Notes under the pieces: generated by a model
The model's input: the letters and a program-made list of their open reading frames with translations, nothing else
Database searches by the model: none
Told to the model about the DNA's origin: nothing
From: Bacteroides propionicigenes
Lineage (GTDB): Bacteria > Bacteroidota > Bacteroidia > Bacteroidales > Bacteroidaceae
Length of the DNA: 64,000 bases
NCBI RefSeq assembly: GCF_018390535.1
Contig: NZ_JAHBBW010000009.1
Span: 62,001-126,000 of the forward strand
Direction: 5' to 3'
Translations under genes and position numbers: made by a program
Shown here: one piece after another, positions 33,656 to 42,449 of the stretch
How positions within the stretch are numbered: position 1 is the stretch's first letter
Layout: each line of letters starts with the position of its first letter

Positions 33656-35671
33656 CTACTCCTCTTCATTGCCACCTAACAGATGTTTAAGTGCAGGGTC
33701 ATTCTCAATGCGTATCAGTTCATTGTCCACAAGTTCCACAATATCCTGCTTAATTTGTCGATAGTTGACTTGTATCCGTTGCTCCATTGTATCATTACCG
33801 TTCTCGTCCAGAAAACTGCTGATTTCAGGAATGGGTTGGTAAGCGGCAGTCTCTTTCTGTACCGCATCATTATCCACCACTATCTGTGCATGGAAAATCT
33901 TCTGGTCTATCGTCTCTCCGAAATTGTCCGTTACAGCGCCGACAAACATACCTTGTGAGAGTGTACTGATTTTGCTGGCAGGTATCAGACTGTCCAGTTG
34001 CGTGCTGATGGAAGTGGAAGTGTCACTGCGATTGATGCTAACAGACTCCCGCTTTTGCAGGATTTTTCCAAACCTTTCTGATAGTGTTTTGGCCGTTTCA
34101 CCCACCACTTGACCGCTGAAAACATTACCGACAGTTGACATGATTACAGCGGCTTCCTTGTCACCATAGTCACGTTTCAACTGGCTGAAGTCCTGAAAAC
34201 CCAACACAACCGCTACCTTGTTGCTTCGTGCCGTGGCTATCAGATTATCTAGACCTTTAAAGAAAATCGTGGGTAGCTCGTCAATGATTACACAACTTTT
34301 GAGTTGCTTCTTCTTGTTTATCAGCTTCACGATACGGGAGTTATACAGACCTAAAGCAGCACCATAAATGGAAATTCTATCGGGATTGTTGCCGACACAC
34401 AGAACTTTAGGCTCCTTCGGATTATTAATATCCAACGTGAAGTCACTACCGGACATCACCCAATAGAGCTGCGGGCTTATCAGTCTGGACAGTGGAATTT
34501 TGGCTGATGCAATCTGGCCCATCAACTGTTCGCTGGCACCGCCTTTCCACGCGTCAATAAAAGGACTCAGATAATTCTCAAGCTCAGGATAGCTTGTCAA
34601 GATTGTAAATACATCCTCATACCTTTTATTAAGCAATTCAATGGCATGTGGGAACGTACAGTATTTGCCGTTTTCATACAACTTCAAAAACCAGATTATC
34701 GCCGTAAACAAAACAATCGGAGATTCCACAAAGAAGTCCCCCTGCTTTTGCACCCAACTTTTATTCAGGTTCAACATGATAGTATAGCTGGACTCATAAG
34801 CATCCGAAATATCCGTCATCAGTTCCGGAGCCAACGGATTACAACGGTGACTCTTTCTCGGATCATCGAAGTTGATTACATAAAACTTGGGTGGTATCTT
34901 ATAACGGTGTCTGTATTTAATCAGGTGGTTGTAAGCAATAATCGACAGGTCATCAAACTTAAAATCGTATATATAAAGTGCGTAAGACTTCTCGATTGCC
35001 TGCTTTATGTAATTGTTGACCACCGCATACGACTTACCGCTCCCCGGCGTGCCTAAAATCATGCTTGCCCTGAAGGGATTCACCACATTTATCCAGCCTT
35101 TCCATTCCTTTTTTCTGTACCAGAATTTGGTCGGCAGATTGATGGAATATTCGTTTTCCATCAGGCGGGTCTCCTGCATGAACGACTCGTTCTCCGTATT
35201 GAACACGTCCTCCAACAGATTGCTTTTCAGTAACCGGCTTACCCATAGTCCGGAAGCCAGCAGACAAAAGAAACCTCCGGTTAATGTTACGGTATAAAGC
35301 ACGGCACATACCCCGGATGAGGCATTGAGGGAGAGCAGCCACCAGTTGAAGAAAAACAGTATGGCACCCGCAACTGCCACAATACCGATTTTCCTTCATG
35401 TGATTTCATGCTTCTTCACCCCCTTGTTGCCCATGCAGGACAGACCGAGGAAGAGGACACAGAACAGCTTGGTGTAAAGCAGGGACGAGAACAGTCCGGT
35501 CGTACGCTGGAAGTTGGATAGTATCCGGTCCACTATACCGAGTGTTCAGCCCATCTCGTTTAGCCAGCCGTAACAAAACCAATAGACGTGTATCGCCATA
35601 AACAAAAAACTGATGGCCCGCATAAAGTCCGTGACCTTGGCAAGACCCCTTAAATCATCTTCATTCTGCAT
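33656..35671 (-). CDS. mobC: MobC/TraG coupling protein, two in-frame TGA
   Basis: The coupling ATPase has 671 residues with TGA read as Trp. ATG 35671 gives the family N-terminus (MQNEDDLRGLAKVTDFMRAI). Transmembrane helices lie near 18-40, 65-82, 95-115 and 120-140. Walker A is TPGSGKSYAVV (near 210) and Walker B CVIIDELPTIF (near 415). TGA occurs at codon 42 (35546-35548, EMG-TGA-TLG) and codon 92 (35396-35398, HEIT-TGA-RKIG). In relatives the second position is Trp (KITW). Read as stops, they would remove the membrane part. About a dozen other Trp codons of the gene remain TGG. It ends TAG and follows mobB with a 40-base gap. Confidence 0.85.
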
Positions 35672-35711
35672 AATCGTAAATTTTAAAATTAGACTTCTGT
35701 TCTATACATTA

Positions 35712-37046
35712 TTATAACCTTCGTCTCCGCTTTTTCTTCTTTTTCCTGCGCCCGTAACGGAAAGCCGGATCGATGTATTCATGCGTGTGGTCTTCCTCCA
35801 TGAGTATGGAGAAAATATCAACGGCTCCGAGTGCGGACGTGTCAATCAGGCTGCCGGAGATTTCCGCCTGCCGTCCGTTTTGCCCTGTATCCTGCCATTC
35901 CTGTTGTTCCTCCCGGTTCATATTATCCGCTTGTTCCGGGATGGTTCCCTGCCGTGGCGTTTCATGCTCCGCCGGCGGTATCAGCCTTTCCCGATCCGCA
36001 TCCGGATTATTGAACAGTTCGTTGAACACATTGGCGGTAAATGGCTTGCCCAGACGTGAACCGTTAAACACCGTCCGGTCCGCATGGTCTATAAATGTGA
36101 TGCCGTACAGACGCCCATCGGAATTGATACGGTAAACGACTTCTATGTCCGCCTCTTTCAGCCTATGTGCAAAGTCTTCCTTCGTGCCTATGTCCTGCAT
36201 GGCTTTGATGATTTCCTTGCGTGTCCTTTCGGCAAGACTGTCTCTTTTTACCTTTTCAACAGATGTATCAAATTTCTTTTGCAAAGCCTCATGACCGAAT
36301 ACCTTTCCGAACTTACTGGACTTGAAAGGCGTTCCCACCCGCATCCCGTCATCGTCCAACGCTCCGTACATGATACCGTGGTATTCCTTTCCGTCCACAT
36401 TTCCCCTCACTTCATAAACCGTCACGTTGTAAAGTTCCAGCAGGGTATTGTATTCGGCAAGCGAATGAAAGTTGTAACATTCCAGCAGGGTACGGGTGGT
36501 ATGCTTTAGCTGCGCTTTCACATCACCTTTCGCATAGTCCACTTTTTGCAGACTTACCAGTTCCCGCTCGCCATGCTCTCCGAGTGTGGGATGAAGCCCG
36601 TACTTCACTTCCATTTCACGGCAGATATTCTGTGCCCGGATACCTTCCCGGTTATGGTCTATCTTTTCACCTTTCTCATTGATGCGTACCGAAACGATGT
36701 GCATGTGCCTGCGGTCTATGTCTTCGTGCAGCCATACGACATAGGGCTGGTTCCCGTACCCGAACTTTTCCATGAACTCCTGCGCCAGTACGGTCATCTG
36801 TTCCTCCGAGAGAATATCTTTCGGGGAAGGATTCAAGGAGATATGTATAACCGGTTTCCTGACGTGCGAGTTGAGTGCGATATAAGGCTCGAAAGCCTGT
36901 ACGCAGTTTTCAATCGGCACATTACCGGAAGTATCCGCCGCTATCTTCGGGTGTCACAATACCTTTGCCGTACCGTCTTCCACCTTTATTTTATTATAGG
37001 CAATCACTCCGTAGAATGAACTGCCCGATGTTATATTCGGCACCAT
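35712..37046 (-). CDS. mobB: MobB relaxase (MOBP-type), one in-frame TGA
   Basis: The 444-residue relaxase has its N-terminus at ATG 37046 (MVPNITSGSSFYGVIAYNKIKVEDG). Motif III is WLHEDIDRRHMHIVSVRI with the metal-binding histidines HMH. The HPTLGEHGERELVSLQKVDYAKGDVK region is typical of Bacteroidales MobB. It nicks oriT and pilots DNA. TGA is at codon 31 (36954-36956, KVL-TGA-HPK). The C-terminus is very basic (RRKKKKKRRRR). It begins four bases after the mobA stop, so mobABC form one operon. TGA here could in principle derive from CGA (Arg) as well as from TGG. Confidence 0.82.
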
Positions 37047-37050
37047 GACA

Positions 37051-37485
37051 TTATTCCTTTTTAGTAAGATATTTCTTTTCGTACCGCTTCGTAAGTTCGA
37101 TAACCTGCCTGCATACTTCTTCCAGCTTACGGGTTTCTTCGGCAAGTTTGTAGAGAAACGCAAGAGATTTCTTCTCCCGGTAAATGGTATGGATGGTCTT
37201 CACGCACTGGTTGTAGTTATTCCCGATACGACGGAACTGTTGATAGAAAGCGGTAAGCTGGGCGTAATATTCCTGCGCTTCCTTATCAATCTTCACGACC
37301 TTGAACTCTCAACCGAAGATACGGGCGAAGATAAATTCAGCCTTGTTCTTCATGCCGGATTGTTCGAACATCGTGAGAAACTTCTCGTTCTCACTGTCAT
37401 TGAGACAGAGGTAATAGCGGTGCGTACGCGGGTCTGCCAGCACCTTGCGCCCTGCGGCGTTACGGATTCTTGTTTCATCTTTCAT
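37051..37485 (-). CDS. mobA: MobA accessory protein (RHH-type), one in-frame TGA
   Basis: The 144-residue relaxosome accessory protein has its N-terminus at ATG 37485 (MKDETRIRNAAGRKVLADPR). The segment YYLCLNDSENEKFLTMFEQSGMKNKAEFI is characteristic of MobA/NikA-like ribbon-helix-helix proteins of Bacteroidales ICEs; the C-terminal half is a coiled coil. TGA is at codon 59 (37309-37311, ARIFG-TGA-EFKVV). The ancestral residue could be Trp or Arg. The oriT-like hairpins lie just upstream. Confidence 0.8.
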
Positions 37486-37500
37486 AACATGAAAATTTTA

Positions 37501-37588
37501 AAAGGTTCGACTTGGGAGAACCTTTGCCCCCGAAACACCTTTCGGGCGAGACTTTCAGCGGTTGGAAATATTTTCAACCGCTGAAAGT
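37501..37588. other. oriT-like region of three consecutive hairpins
   Basis: Three perfect inverted repeats follow one another upstream of mobA. They are AAAGGTTC/GAACCTTT (37501-37508/37518-37525), CCCGAAA/TTTCGGG (37529-37535/37540-37546) and a 14-bp stem ACTTTCAGCGGTTG/CAACCGCTGAAAGT (37551-37564/37575-37588). In related elements oriT lies next to mobA. The nick site is not identified. Confidence 0.55.
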
Positions 37589-37819
37589 ACACCTCGCTAT
37601 ATGCTGACGCATATTAAAATCCGGCCGGGCCGGATTATAGGTCTGAAGGATTGTTTTACGTTCTCTGCCGAGAACGGGCTGCGCTCTCCCGGCGACAAAG
37701 GTAGAGAGTTTTTTCTGTCCGTGCATTATGGCGGTTCCCGCCAACAGCCGCCAATAAATGACTTTGAAACGGCGGATACTTCACTGATGCTCTTTTTGAA
37801 GTTTATTTGCAGCCGGATA

Positions 37820-38200
37820 GCTATTCGATTATCTGTTTGAACAGATAAACAGTCTGGTATTCGGACAACTATCTGAATAACTATCCGGGCAACTATATGG
37901 ATAGCTGTCTGAACGAATAAACAGATATTCAGACCGGTATCTATCCAGATACACAACCATACATATAAATGCATAGACGGATAAACAAATCTCCGAATAT
38001 ATAAGTGGCAGAATATGTACTTAACTTTATTGCTACATCATTAAACAGCTACATGCGCAAATAGCCGGATAGCTAAACAGCTATGTAGATAACTGTATAA
38101 GCAGCTATGTAACTGGCCGGATAAGCAGACAATGAAACAAGTAACCGCACAGACAGCCGCATGGGTAAGCGGCTATCCGTCCGGAAATCAATAAACCCGA
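37820..38200. repeat. Degenerate short-repeat region between oriT-like hairpins and traA
   Basis: The stretch is built of loosely repeated words such as ATAAACAG, AACTAT, GGATAGCT and CTATCCGG, in both orientations. It has no supported gene. It could be a transfer-promoter, partition or relaxosome-binding region; traA downstream is ParA-like, and ParA partners often bind iterated sites. Of the 37486-38226 gap, 37589-37820 holds only a small doubtful ORF. Confidence 0.5.
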
Positions 38201-38226
38201 TTATTCACTTACTTAAATTTGTAACA

Positions 38227-38997
38227 ATGGAAAAGGAAAAGAAAACAGTATTCGTTTCATTCGCTACCCAGAAGGGCGGCGTGGGTAAATCAACATTTAC
38301 CATTTATGCGGCATCATGACTGCATTACGTGAAAGGACTGAACGTAGCGGTGGTGGATTGTGACTATCCGCAACATTCAATTATGAAACAGAAAAAACGG
38401 GATATGGAAGTGGTAAAGACCACACCCGTTTATCAGAACCTCCTGGTGGAGCAGGCCGGACGGTTGAAGAAAAGGGCTTATCCGGTCATCGGAAGCACTC
38501 CGGCCAGCGGCATGGCGGACTGAAGGGCATTTGAAGAAAAGGCGGAGACTCTTTATGATATTGTACTGTTCGACCTGCCCGGCACAATGGGCAGCGACGG
38601 GGTTATCGCCGCAATCAGTGCGCTCGATTATCTGTTCGTGCCTATAAAGGCAGACCGCCTGGTGCTGGAAAGCACACTGAACTTTGCAACTACCATTAAT
38701 GACCGGCTGATAAAAACCGGCGTATCCTCCTTAAAAAGGTTGTGCCTGTTCTGGAACATGGTGGACCGAAGGGAACGCACGGCCTTGTATGACATCTATC
38801 AGCAAGGATTCTCCCTGTTAGGGCTGGACTGCCTTCAAACACGTATTCCCATGCGCAGCAACTTCTCCAAAGACTTGTCCGCTACGGGCGGCCCCGTTTA
38901 CCGAAGTACGCTGTTCGCTCCTAATGCAGCATTCACCAAAGAGTGCGGCTTCGATACGTTCATGGATGAAATCATGTCTATACTTAAAACCGAATAG
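38227..38997 (+). CDS. traA: TraA, ParA-like ATPase, two in-frame TGA
   Basis: The 256-residue ParA/MinD-type ATPase has deviant Walker A TQKGGVGKSTFT (residues 14-25), VVDCDYPQHS (switch I region) and VLFDLPGTMGSDG (Walker B). TGA is at codon 31 (38317-38319, AAS-TGA-LHY) and codon 99 (38521-38523, GMAD-TGA-RAFEEK). One TGG (FWNM) remains. The gene opens the transfer operon. It ends TAG two bases before traB. Read as a stop, the first TGA would leave only the Walker A. Confidence 0.85.
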
Positions 38998-38999
38998 TC

Positions 39000-39494
39000 A
39001 TGGCGAAGAAAACAAACGGACAAAATCCGGTGGATGAAGCGTATCTGCGGAGCCTGATGGCGGGTGTTCCTTCGGAGCCTTCCTTATCTCCGGCATCTTC
39101 TCTGACCGGAGAGAACGGCGAAAATAGAGAAACCGCCTTATCCGATGAAAAAGGAAAAACGGATGAGCGTGTGAACGAAACAGTGAAAAATGTTTCCGTT
39201 ACGGATGATACCGGCTGTCCGGAAGTGATTGCGGAAAAACCGTCACCGAAGACGACACGCACGGCACTGGCCGACTTTATCCGCAGATTCCTTACCCCCT
39301 ATAAATGTGAAGGCAGACAAGGGGTATATATCGACAAGGAACTGCACCAGAAAATATCGGTTATTGTCGGAATCGCGGGCAAACGGCAGCTGACGGTCGG
39401 CAACTATATAGATAATGTATTGAAAGAACATTTCGAGAGACATTCGGAAGAGGTGAAGGCCCACCTTCAAAAGAGTTACAATAAAATATTTTAG
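39000..39494 (+). CDS. traB: TraB-like DUF3408 protein
   Basis: The 164-residue protein has a disordered N-terminal half and a DUF3408 domain from about residue 80 (ADFIRRFLTPYKCEGRQGVYIDKELHQKI, ending in VLKEHFERHSEEVKAHL). It contains no tryptophan and no TGA. It lies two bases after traA. DUF3408 proteins always sit next to the ParA-like gene in these elements, which suggests a ParB-like partner role. That role is inference. Confidence 0.8.
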   Translation: MAKKTNGQNPVDEAYLRSLMAGVPSEPSLSPASSLTGENGENRETALSDEKGKTDERVNETVKNVSVTDDTGCPEVIAEKPSPKTTRTALADFIRRFLTPYKCEGRQGVYIDKELHQKISVIVGIAGKRQLTVGNYIDNVLKEHFERHSEEVKAHLQKSYNKIF

Positions 39495-39497
39495 GTC

Positions 39498-40430
39498 ATG
39501 GATATACAATCAGTTTACTATGAAGCCGGAATGGTCCTGTTCTGGTTATTGTTCGCCTATCTGTTCATGGACAAGTTTTTGTTCAGGGGACAGCTTGGCG
39601 AAATATGTTTCGGGAAGGCACGCCGCCGCATGGCAAAAGCCCTGCGGAGTGTTGCCGGATGGTTCGATCCGGTAAAAGAGGAACAGAAGAAAGGACGTAA
39701 ACGCACGAAAGGGAAAATGGAAAAGAAAGGAAGTCCGTCGGTACGGGAAGCCGGAAAGAGGGACATCCCGGCTGTGAGAACAGAAACGGGAGACAAGGAT
39801 AAGCCGGAAATGAAGGAAAAGCCTTCAAATGCGGGCATGGAAAAAACACCTCAAAAACAGTCCGGAGCGGACAGCCTTGTCATCACGAAAAGCTACGGGA
39901 CACGCCAGCAGCCGCCAATAAACGCCACCGGTTCCGGGGCTATTGCGGGTAAGGAAAATGCCTCTACATTTGCCGGCAGAAACGAAGATATGGTGCCGCA
40001 AAGGACGGCACAAGTACCGCCGGAGCGCATCCCGGAACTGTTCCGGGACAAGCGTGTGGAAGAGTGGCGGGCTTCCGGGCCCGACAGTTCCGGCAGGCTT
40101 GAGGACAATGAGGAACAGGCTGAAAACAGTGACGACGTGGATACGGACGAACTGAATGAGGAACTGGAAGACTTGAACTGCGCCCGTGACGGTTATCCGG
40201 GCGGCACAGCCGGTATCGGGCCGGAAGAGATAGACCTGATCATCGACCTGTGCAACGGCAAGGAGATTCCCACGGACAAACGGCTGGCCCTTCTGAGGGC
40301 TATCCACCATATAAAGGATACGCAGATTGAGCGCTCGATACTGGAAAGTATCAATGGCAGCGACAGCCGTATCAGCAAATTTCTGGACGAAGCCGAGCGG
40401 ATGAGTGAGGCTGCTCCGGACAGTGATTAA
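39498..40430 (+). CDS. DUF4122 transfer-region protein (TraD-like position)
   Basis: The 310-residue protein has one N-terminal membrane helix (about 9-28, VLFWLLFAYLFMDKFLF). A long disordered Lys/Glu-rich linker follows (70-220) and then a small helical C-terminal domain (EIDLIIDLCNGKEIPTDKRLALLRAIHHIKDTQIE). The linker contains SYGTRQQPPINATG, whose DNA (39904-39922) recurs near 37740. It starts four bases after traB and keeps all three Trp codons as TGG. Confidence 0.75.
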   Translation: MDIQSVYYEAGMVLFWLLFAYLFMDKFLFRGQLGEICFGKARRRMAKALRSVAGWFDPVKEEQKKGRKRTKGKMEKKGSPSVREAGKRDIPAVRTETGDKDKPEMKEKPSNAGMEKTPQKQSGADSLVITKSYGTRQQPPINATGSGAIAGKENASTFAGRNEDMVPQRTAQVPPERIPELFRDKRVEEWRASGPDSSGRLEDNEEQAENSDDVDTDELNEELEDLNCARDGYPGGTAGIGPEEIDLIIDLCNGKEIPTDKRLALLRAIHHIKDTQIERSILESINGSDSRISKFLDEAERMSEAAPDSD

Positions 40431-40452
40431 CCGATTAAAAAAGGAGGTAACG

Positions 40453-40500
40453 ATGACAAGAGGTTATTTTGATACGGGTTGATTGCCCGTATCATTGTAA
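40453..40500 (+). CDS. Tiny ORF 1 with YFDTG motif, TGA at codon 10
   Basis: MTRGYFDTG is followed by TGA (40480-40482), then LPVSL and TAA. It has a perfect Shine-Dalgarno sequence AAGGAGGT (40441-40448) five bases before ATG, rare for Bacteroidales. It belongs to a group of four tiny ORFs with a Y[FY]D[ST]G-TGA motif around the radical SAM gene. Either a nine-residue peptide or, with TGA as Trp, a 15-residue one. Confidence 0.5.
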
Positions 40501-40544
40501 AAAGAGATCCGCTATGGTATGTGACTGAATAAACTGACAAAGCA

Positions 40545-40574
40545 TGTATATGACTTATTTCGATTCGGGATGAC
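40545..40574 (+). CDS. Tiny ORF 2 with YFDSG motif, ends or continues at TGA
   Basis: MYMTYFDSG is followed by TGA (40572-40574). If TGA is Trp, the frame runs on into the start of the radical SAM gene before the next stop near 40668. The ATG at 40551 would give MTYFDSG. Lies 64 bases upstream of the radical SAM gene. Confidence 0.45.
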
Positions 40575-40637
40575 AGACCGCTTGCGGCAGTCACCCGGCA
40601 AGACAAAAAGAACTATTCACCATTAAATTTTATCCGT

Positions 40638-41543
40638 ATGAATATAGGACTGGTAGATGTGGACGGACATAACTTCCCCAATTTTGCGCTGATACGCCTT
40701 TCGGCTTATTACAAGGGGAAAGGGCACCGGGTGGAATGGGCGGAACAGGCACGGCGGTATGACAAGGTGCTGGCAAGCAAGGTGTTCACCTTCACACCCG
40801 ATTATGATTACAGCCGGCTGGATGCCGGAGAGGTAATCAGGGGCGGAACCGGATATGACATTGCCGGCAGGCTTTCCGAAACGGTGGAACACAGCCGGAT
40901 GATGGATTACTCCCTTTACCCCGAATATCCCTTTTCCCTCCAGTTCTTTTCAAGGGGCTGCATCCGTAAATGCCCTTTCTGCCTCGTCCGCGAGAAAGAA
41001 GGGTATATCCGGGCGGTGGAGCCGGTGGAACTGAATCCCGAAGGAAAATGGATTGAGGTACTGGACAACAACTTCTTTGCCAATCCCGAATGAAGGTCGG
41101 CTGTGGAGTATCTGCTGAAAACCCGCCAGCCCGTAAAATTGCACGGTGTGGACGTCAGGATTATGGATGAGGAACAGGCCTGGCATCTGAACAGGCTGAG
41201 GATGAAACAGAACATCCACATCGCCTGGGACTTGCCCGCACTGGACCTGACAGACCGTCTGAAAGAGATGGTCAGGCATGTGAAGCCTTACAAGATCACC
41301 TGCTATGTGCTGGTAGGATTCAATTCCACCATAGAGCAGGACCTTTTCCGGCTGAACGTGCTCAGGAAACTGGGGATTACCCCCTTTGTCATTCCCTTCC
41401 GGGATTATGAGAACAGGCGGACGCCTACCCGGTATGAGCGTGACCTTGCACGGTGGGCAAACCGGATGTGGCTGTTCAAGTCCTCTTCCTTTGAGGACTA
41501 TACACCCCGCAAAGGTTTCAAGTGCGGGGAATATTTGAAATAA
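40638..41543 (+). CDS. Radical SAM protein, B12-binding-like N-terminus, one in-frame TGA
   Basis: The 301-residue radical SAM enzyme binds its [4Fe-4S] cluster through Cys108, Cys112 and Cys115 (FSRGCIRKCPFCLV). The first 95 residues (NIGLVDVDGHNFPNFALIRLSAYYKGKGH, with KVFTFTPDYDYS) resemble the cobalamin-binding-type domain of class B radical SAM proteins, without a clear DxHxxG motif. TGA is at codon 152 (41091-41093, FANPE-TGA-RSAVEYLL), a place where relatives have Trp. Six Trp codons remain TGG. Two tiny ORFs lie on each side; they could be its peptide substrates. The role in conjugation is unknown. Confidence 0.8.
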
Positions 41544-41566
41544 AACGGTAAAAAACAGTAAAAACA

Positions 41567-41599
41567 ATGAGAACAAAAGGCTATTACGATTCGGGATGA
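41567..41599 (+). CDS. Tiny ORF 3 with YYDSG motif followed by TGA
   Basis: MRTKGYYDSG and TGA (41597-41599), 23 bases after the radical SAM gene. With TGA read as Trp, the frame continues without a break into tiny ORF 4, giving one 51-codon peptide with two YYDSGW units. Confidence 0.5.
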   Translation: MRTKGYYDSG

Positions 41600-41659
41600 T
41601 GCGCATCCCCTTTTCAAGAGAGAATTAACACCCGTGTTTCACCACTAAAACAAATAACG

Positions 41660-41689
41660 ATGCGAATGGCATATTATGACTCCGGCTGA
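41660..41689 (+). CDS. Tiny ORF 4 with YYDSG motif followed by TGA
   Basis: MRMAYYDSG and TGA (41687-41689); the frame continues FPTGTYPLNQ to TAA at 41720-41722. It is in the same frame as tiny ORF 3. The start may also be ATG 41666 (MAYYDSG). Confidence 0.5.
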   Translation: MRMAYYDSG

Positions 41690-41808
41690 TTTCCAACCGG
41701 AACTTACCCCCTGAACCAGTAAACCATAAAGTAGCTGCGGGCTGCCTTGTGGGGATAGTGAAAGGGGGCGGTCCGTGGCTTTTCATTCACTTAAAAATCA
41801 CGGAATTA

Positions 41809-42108
41809 ATGAAAAAGAAAAGATTGATTATGATGCTGGCCGCTGTTGCGGCGGCAAGCGCGGCAATGGCGCAAGGAAACGGGCAGGCCGGTATTACCGA
41901 GGCGACACAGCTCGTGAGCGGATATTTTGACCCCGGCACAAAGCTGGCGTATGCGGTGGGAGCCGTCATCGGACTCGTGGGAGGGATCAAGGTGTATCAG
42001 AAGTTCAGTTCGGGCGACCCCGACACCTCGAAAACGGCAAGTTCGTGGTTCGGAGCCTGCATCTTCCTGATAGTCGCGGCTACCATCCTGAGGTCGTTCT
42101 TCCTCTAA
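41809..42108 (+). CDS. traE: TraE, DUF4134 conjugation protein
   Basis: The 99-residue VirB2/TrbC-like small membrane protein has a signal peptide (MKKKRLIMMLAAVAAASAAMAQ) and two hydrophobic segments (LAYAVGAVIGLVGGIKVY and CIFLIVAATILRSFFL). It is the likely pilin-like component of the conjugation apparatus. ATG 41809 is chosen to give the signal peptide. TraF follows after 15 bases. Its single Trp is TGG. Confidence 0.87.
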   Translation: MKKKRLIMMLAAVAAASAAMAQGNGQAGITEATQLVSGYFDPGTKLAYAVGAVIGLVGGIKVYQKFSSGDPDTSKTASSWFGACIFLIVAATILRSFFL

Positions 42109-42123
42109 AAACACCGGCAACTT

Positions 42124-42444
42124 ATGGCTGATTTTGAAATAAATAAGGGCGTGGGCCGTGAGGTGGAGTTCAAGGGACTCCGGGCGCAATACCTGTTTAT
42201 TTTCGCTGCCGGCCTGCTTGCCGTATTCGTGGTGTTCGTCATCATGTATATGGCAGGCGCTGACCAGTGGATCTGTATCGGTTTCGGGGTTTCGGCAGCT
42301 ACCGTGCTGGTATGGCTGACCTTCACGCTGAACCGTAAATACGGCAGCCACGGGCTGATGAAACTGTTCGCGGCCCGGCAGCACCCCCGGAGAATCCTCT
42401 CACGCAAACGTATCACACGTCTGATTAAAGAACAACAATCGTAA
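42124..42444 (+). CDS. traF: TraF, DUF4133 conjugation protein
   Basis: The 106-residue protein has a short cytoplasmic N-terminus (FEINKGVGREVEFKGLRAQYL) and two membrane helices (about 25-45 and 52-72). It is the VirB3-like component that works with the TraG ATPase. It lies between traE and traG in the canonical order. No lesions. Confidence 0.88.
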   Translation: MADFEINKGVGREVEFKGLRAQYLFIFAAGLLAVFVVFVIMYMAGADQWICIGFGVSAATVLVWLTFTLNRKYGSHGLMKLFAARQHPRRILSRKRITRLIKEQQS

Positions 42445-42449
42445 ATCAT

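Noticed and set aside
37562-37974. Small ORFs on both strands in the oriT/repeat region
   Set aside because: They are translations of hairpins and degenerate repeats; neither start nor context is convincing, although RQQPPIN recurs in the DUF4122 protein.
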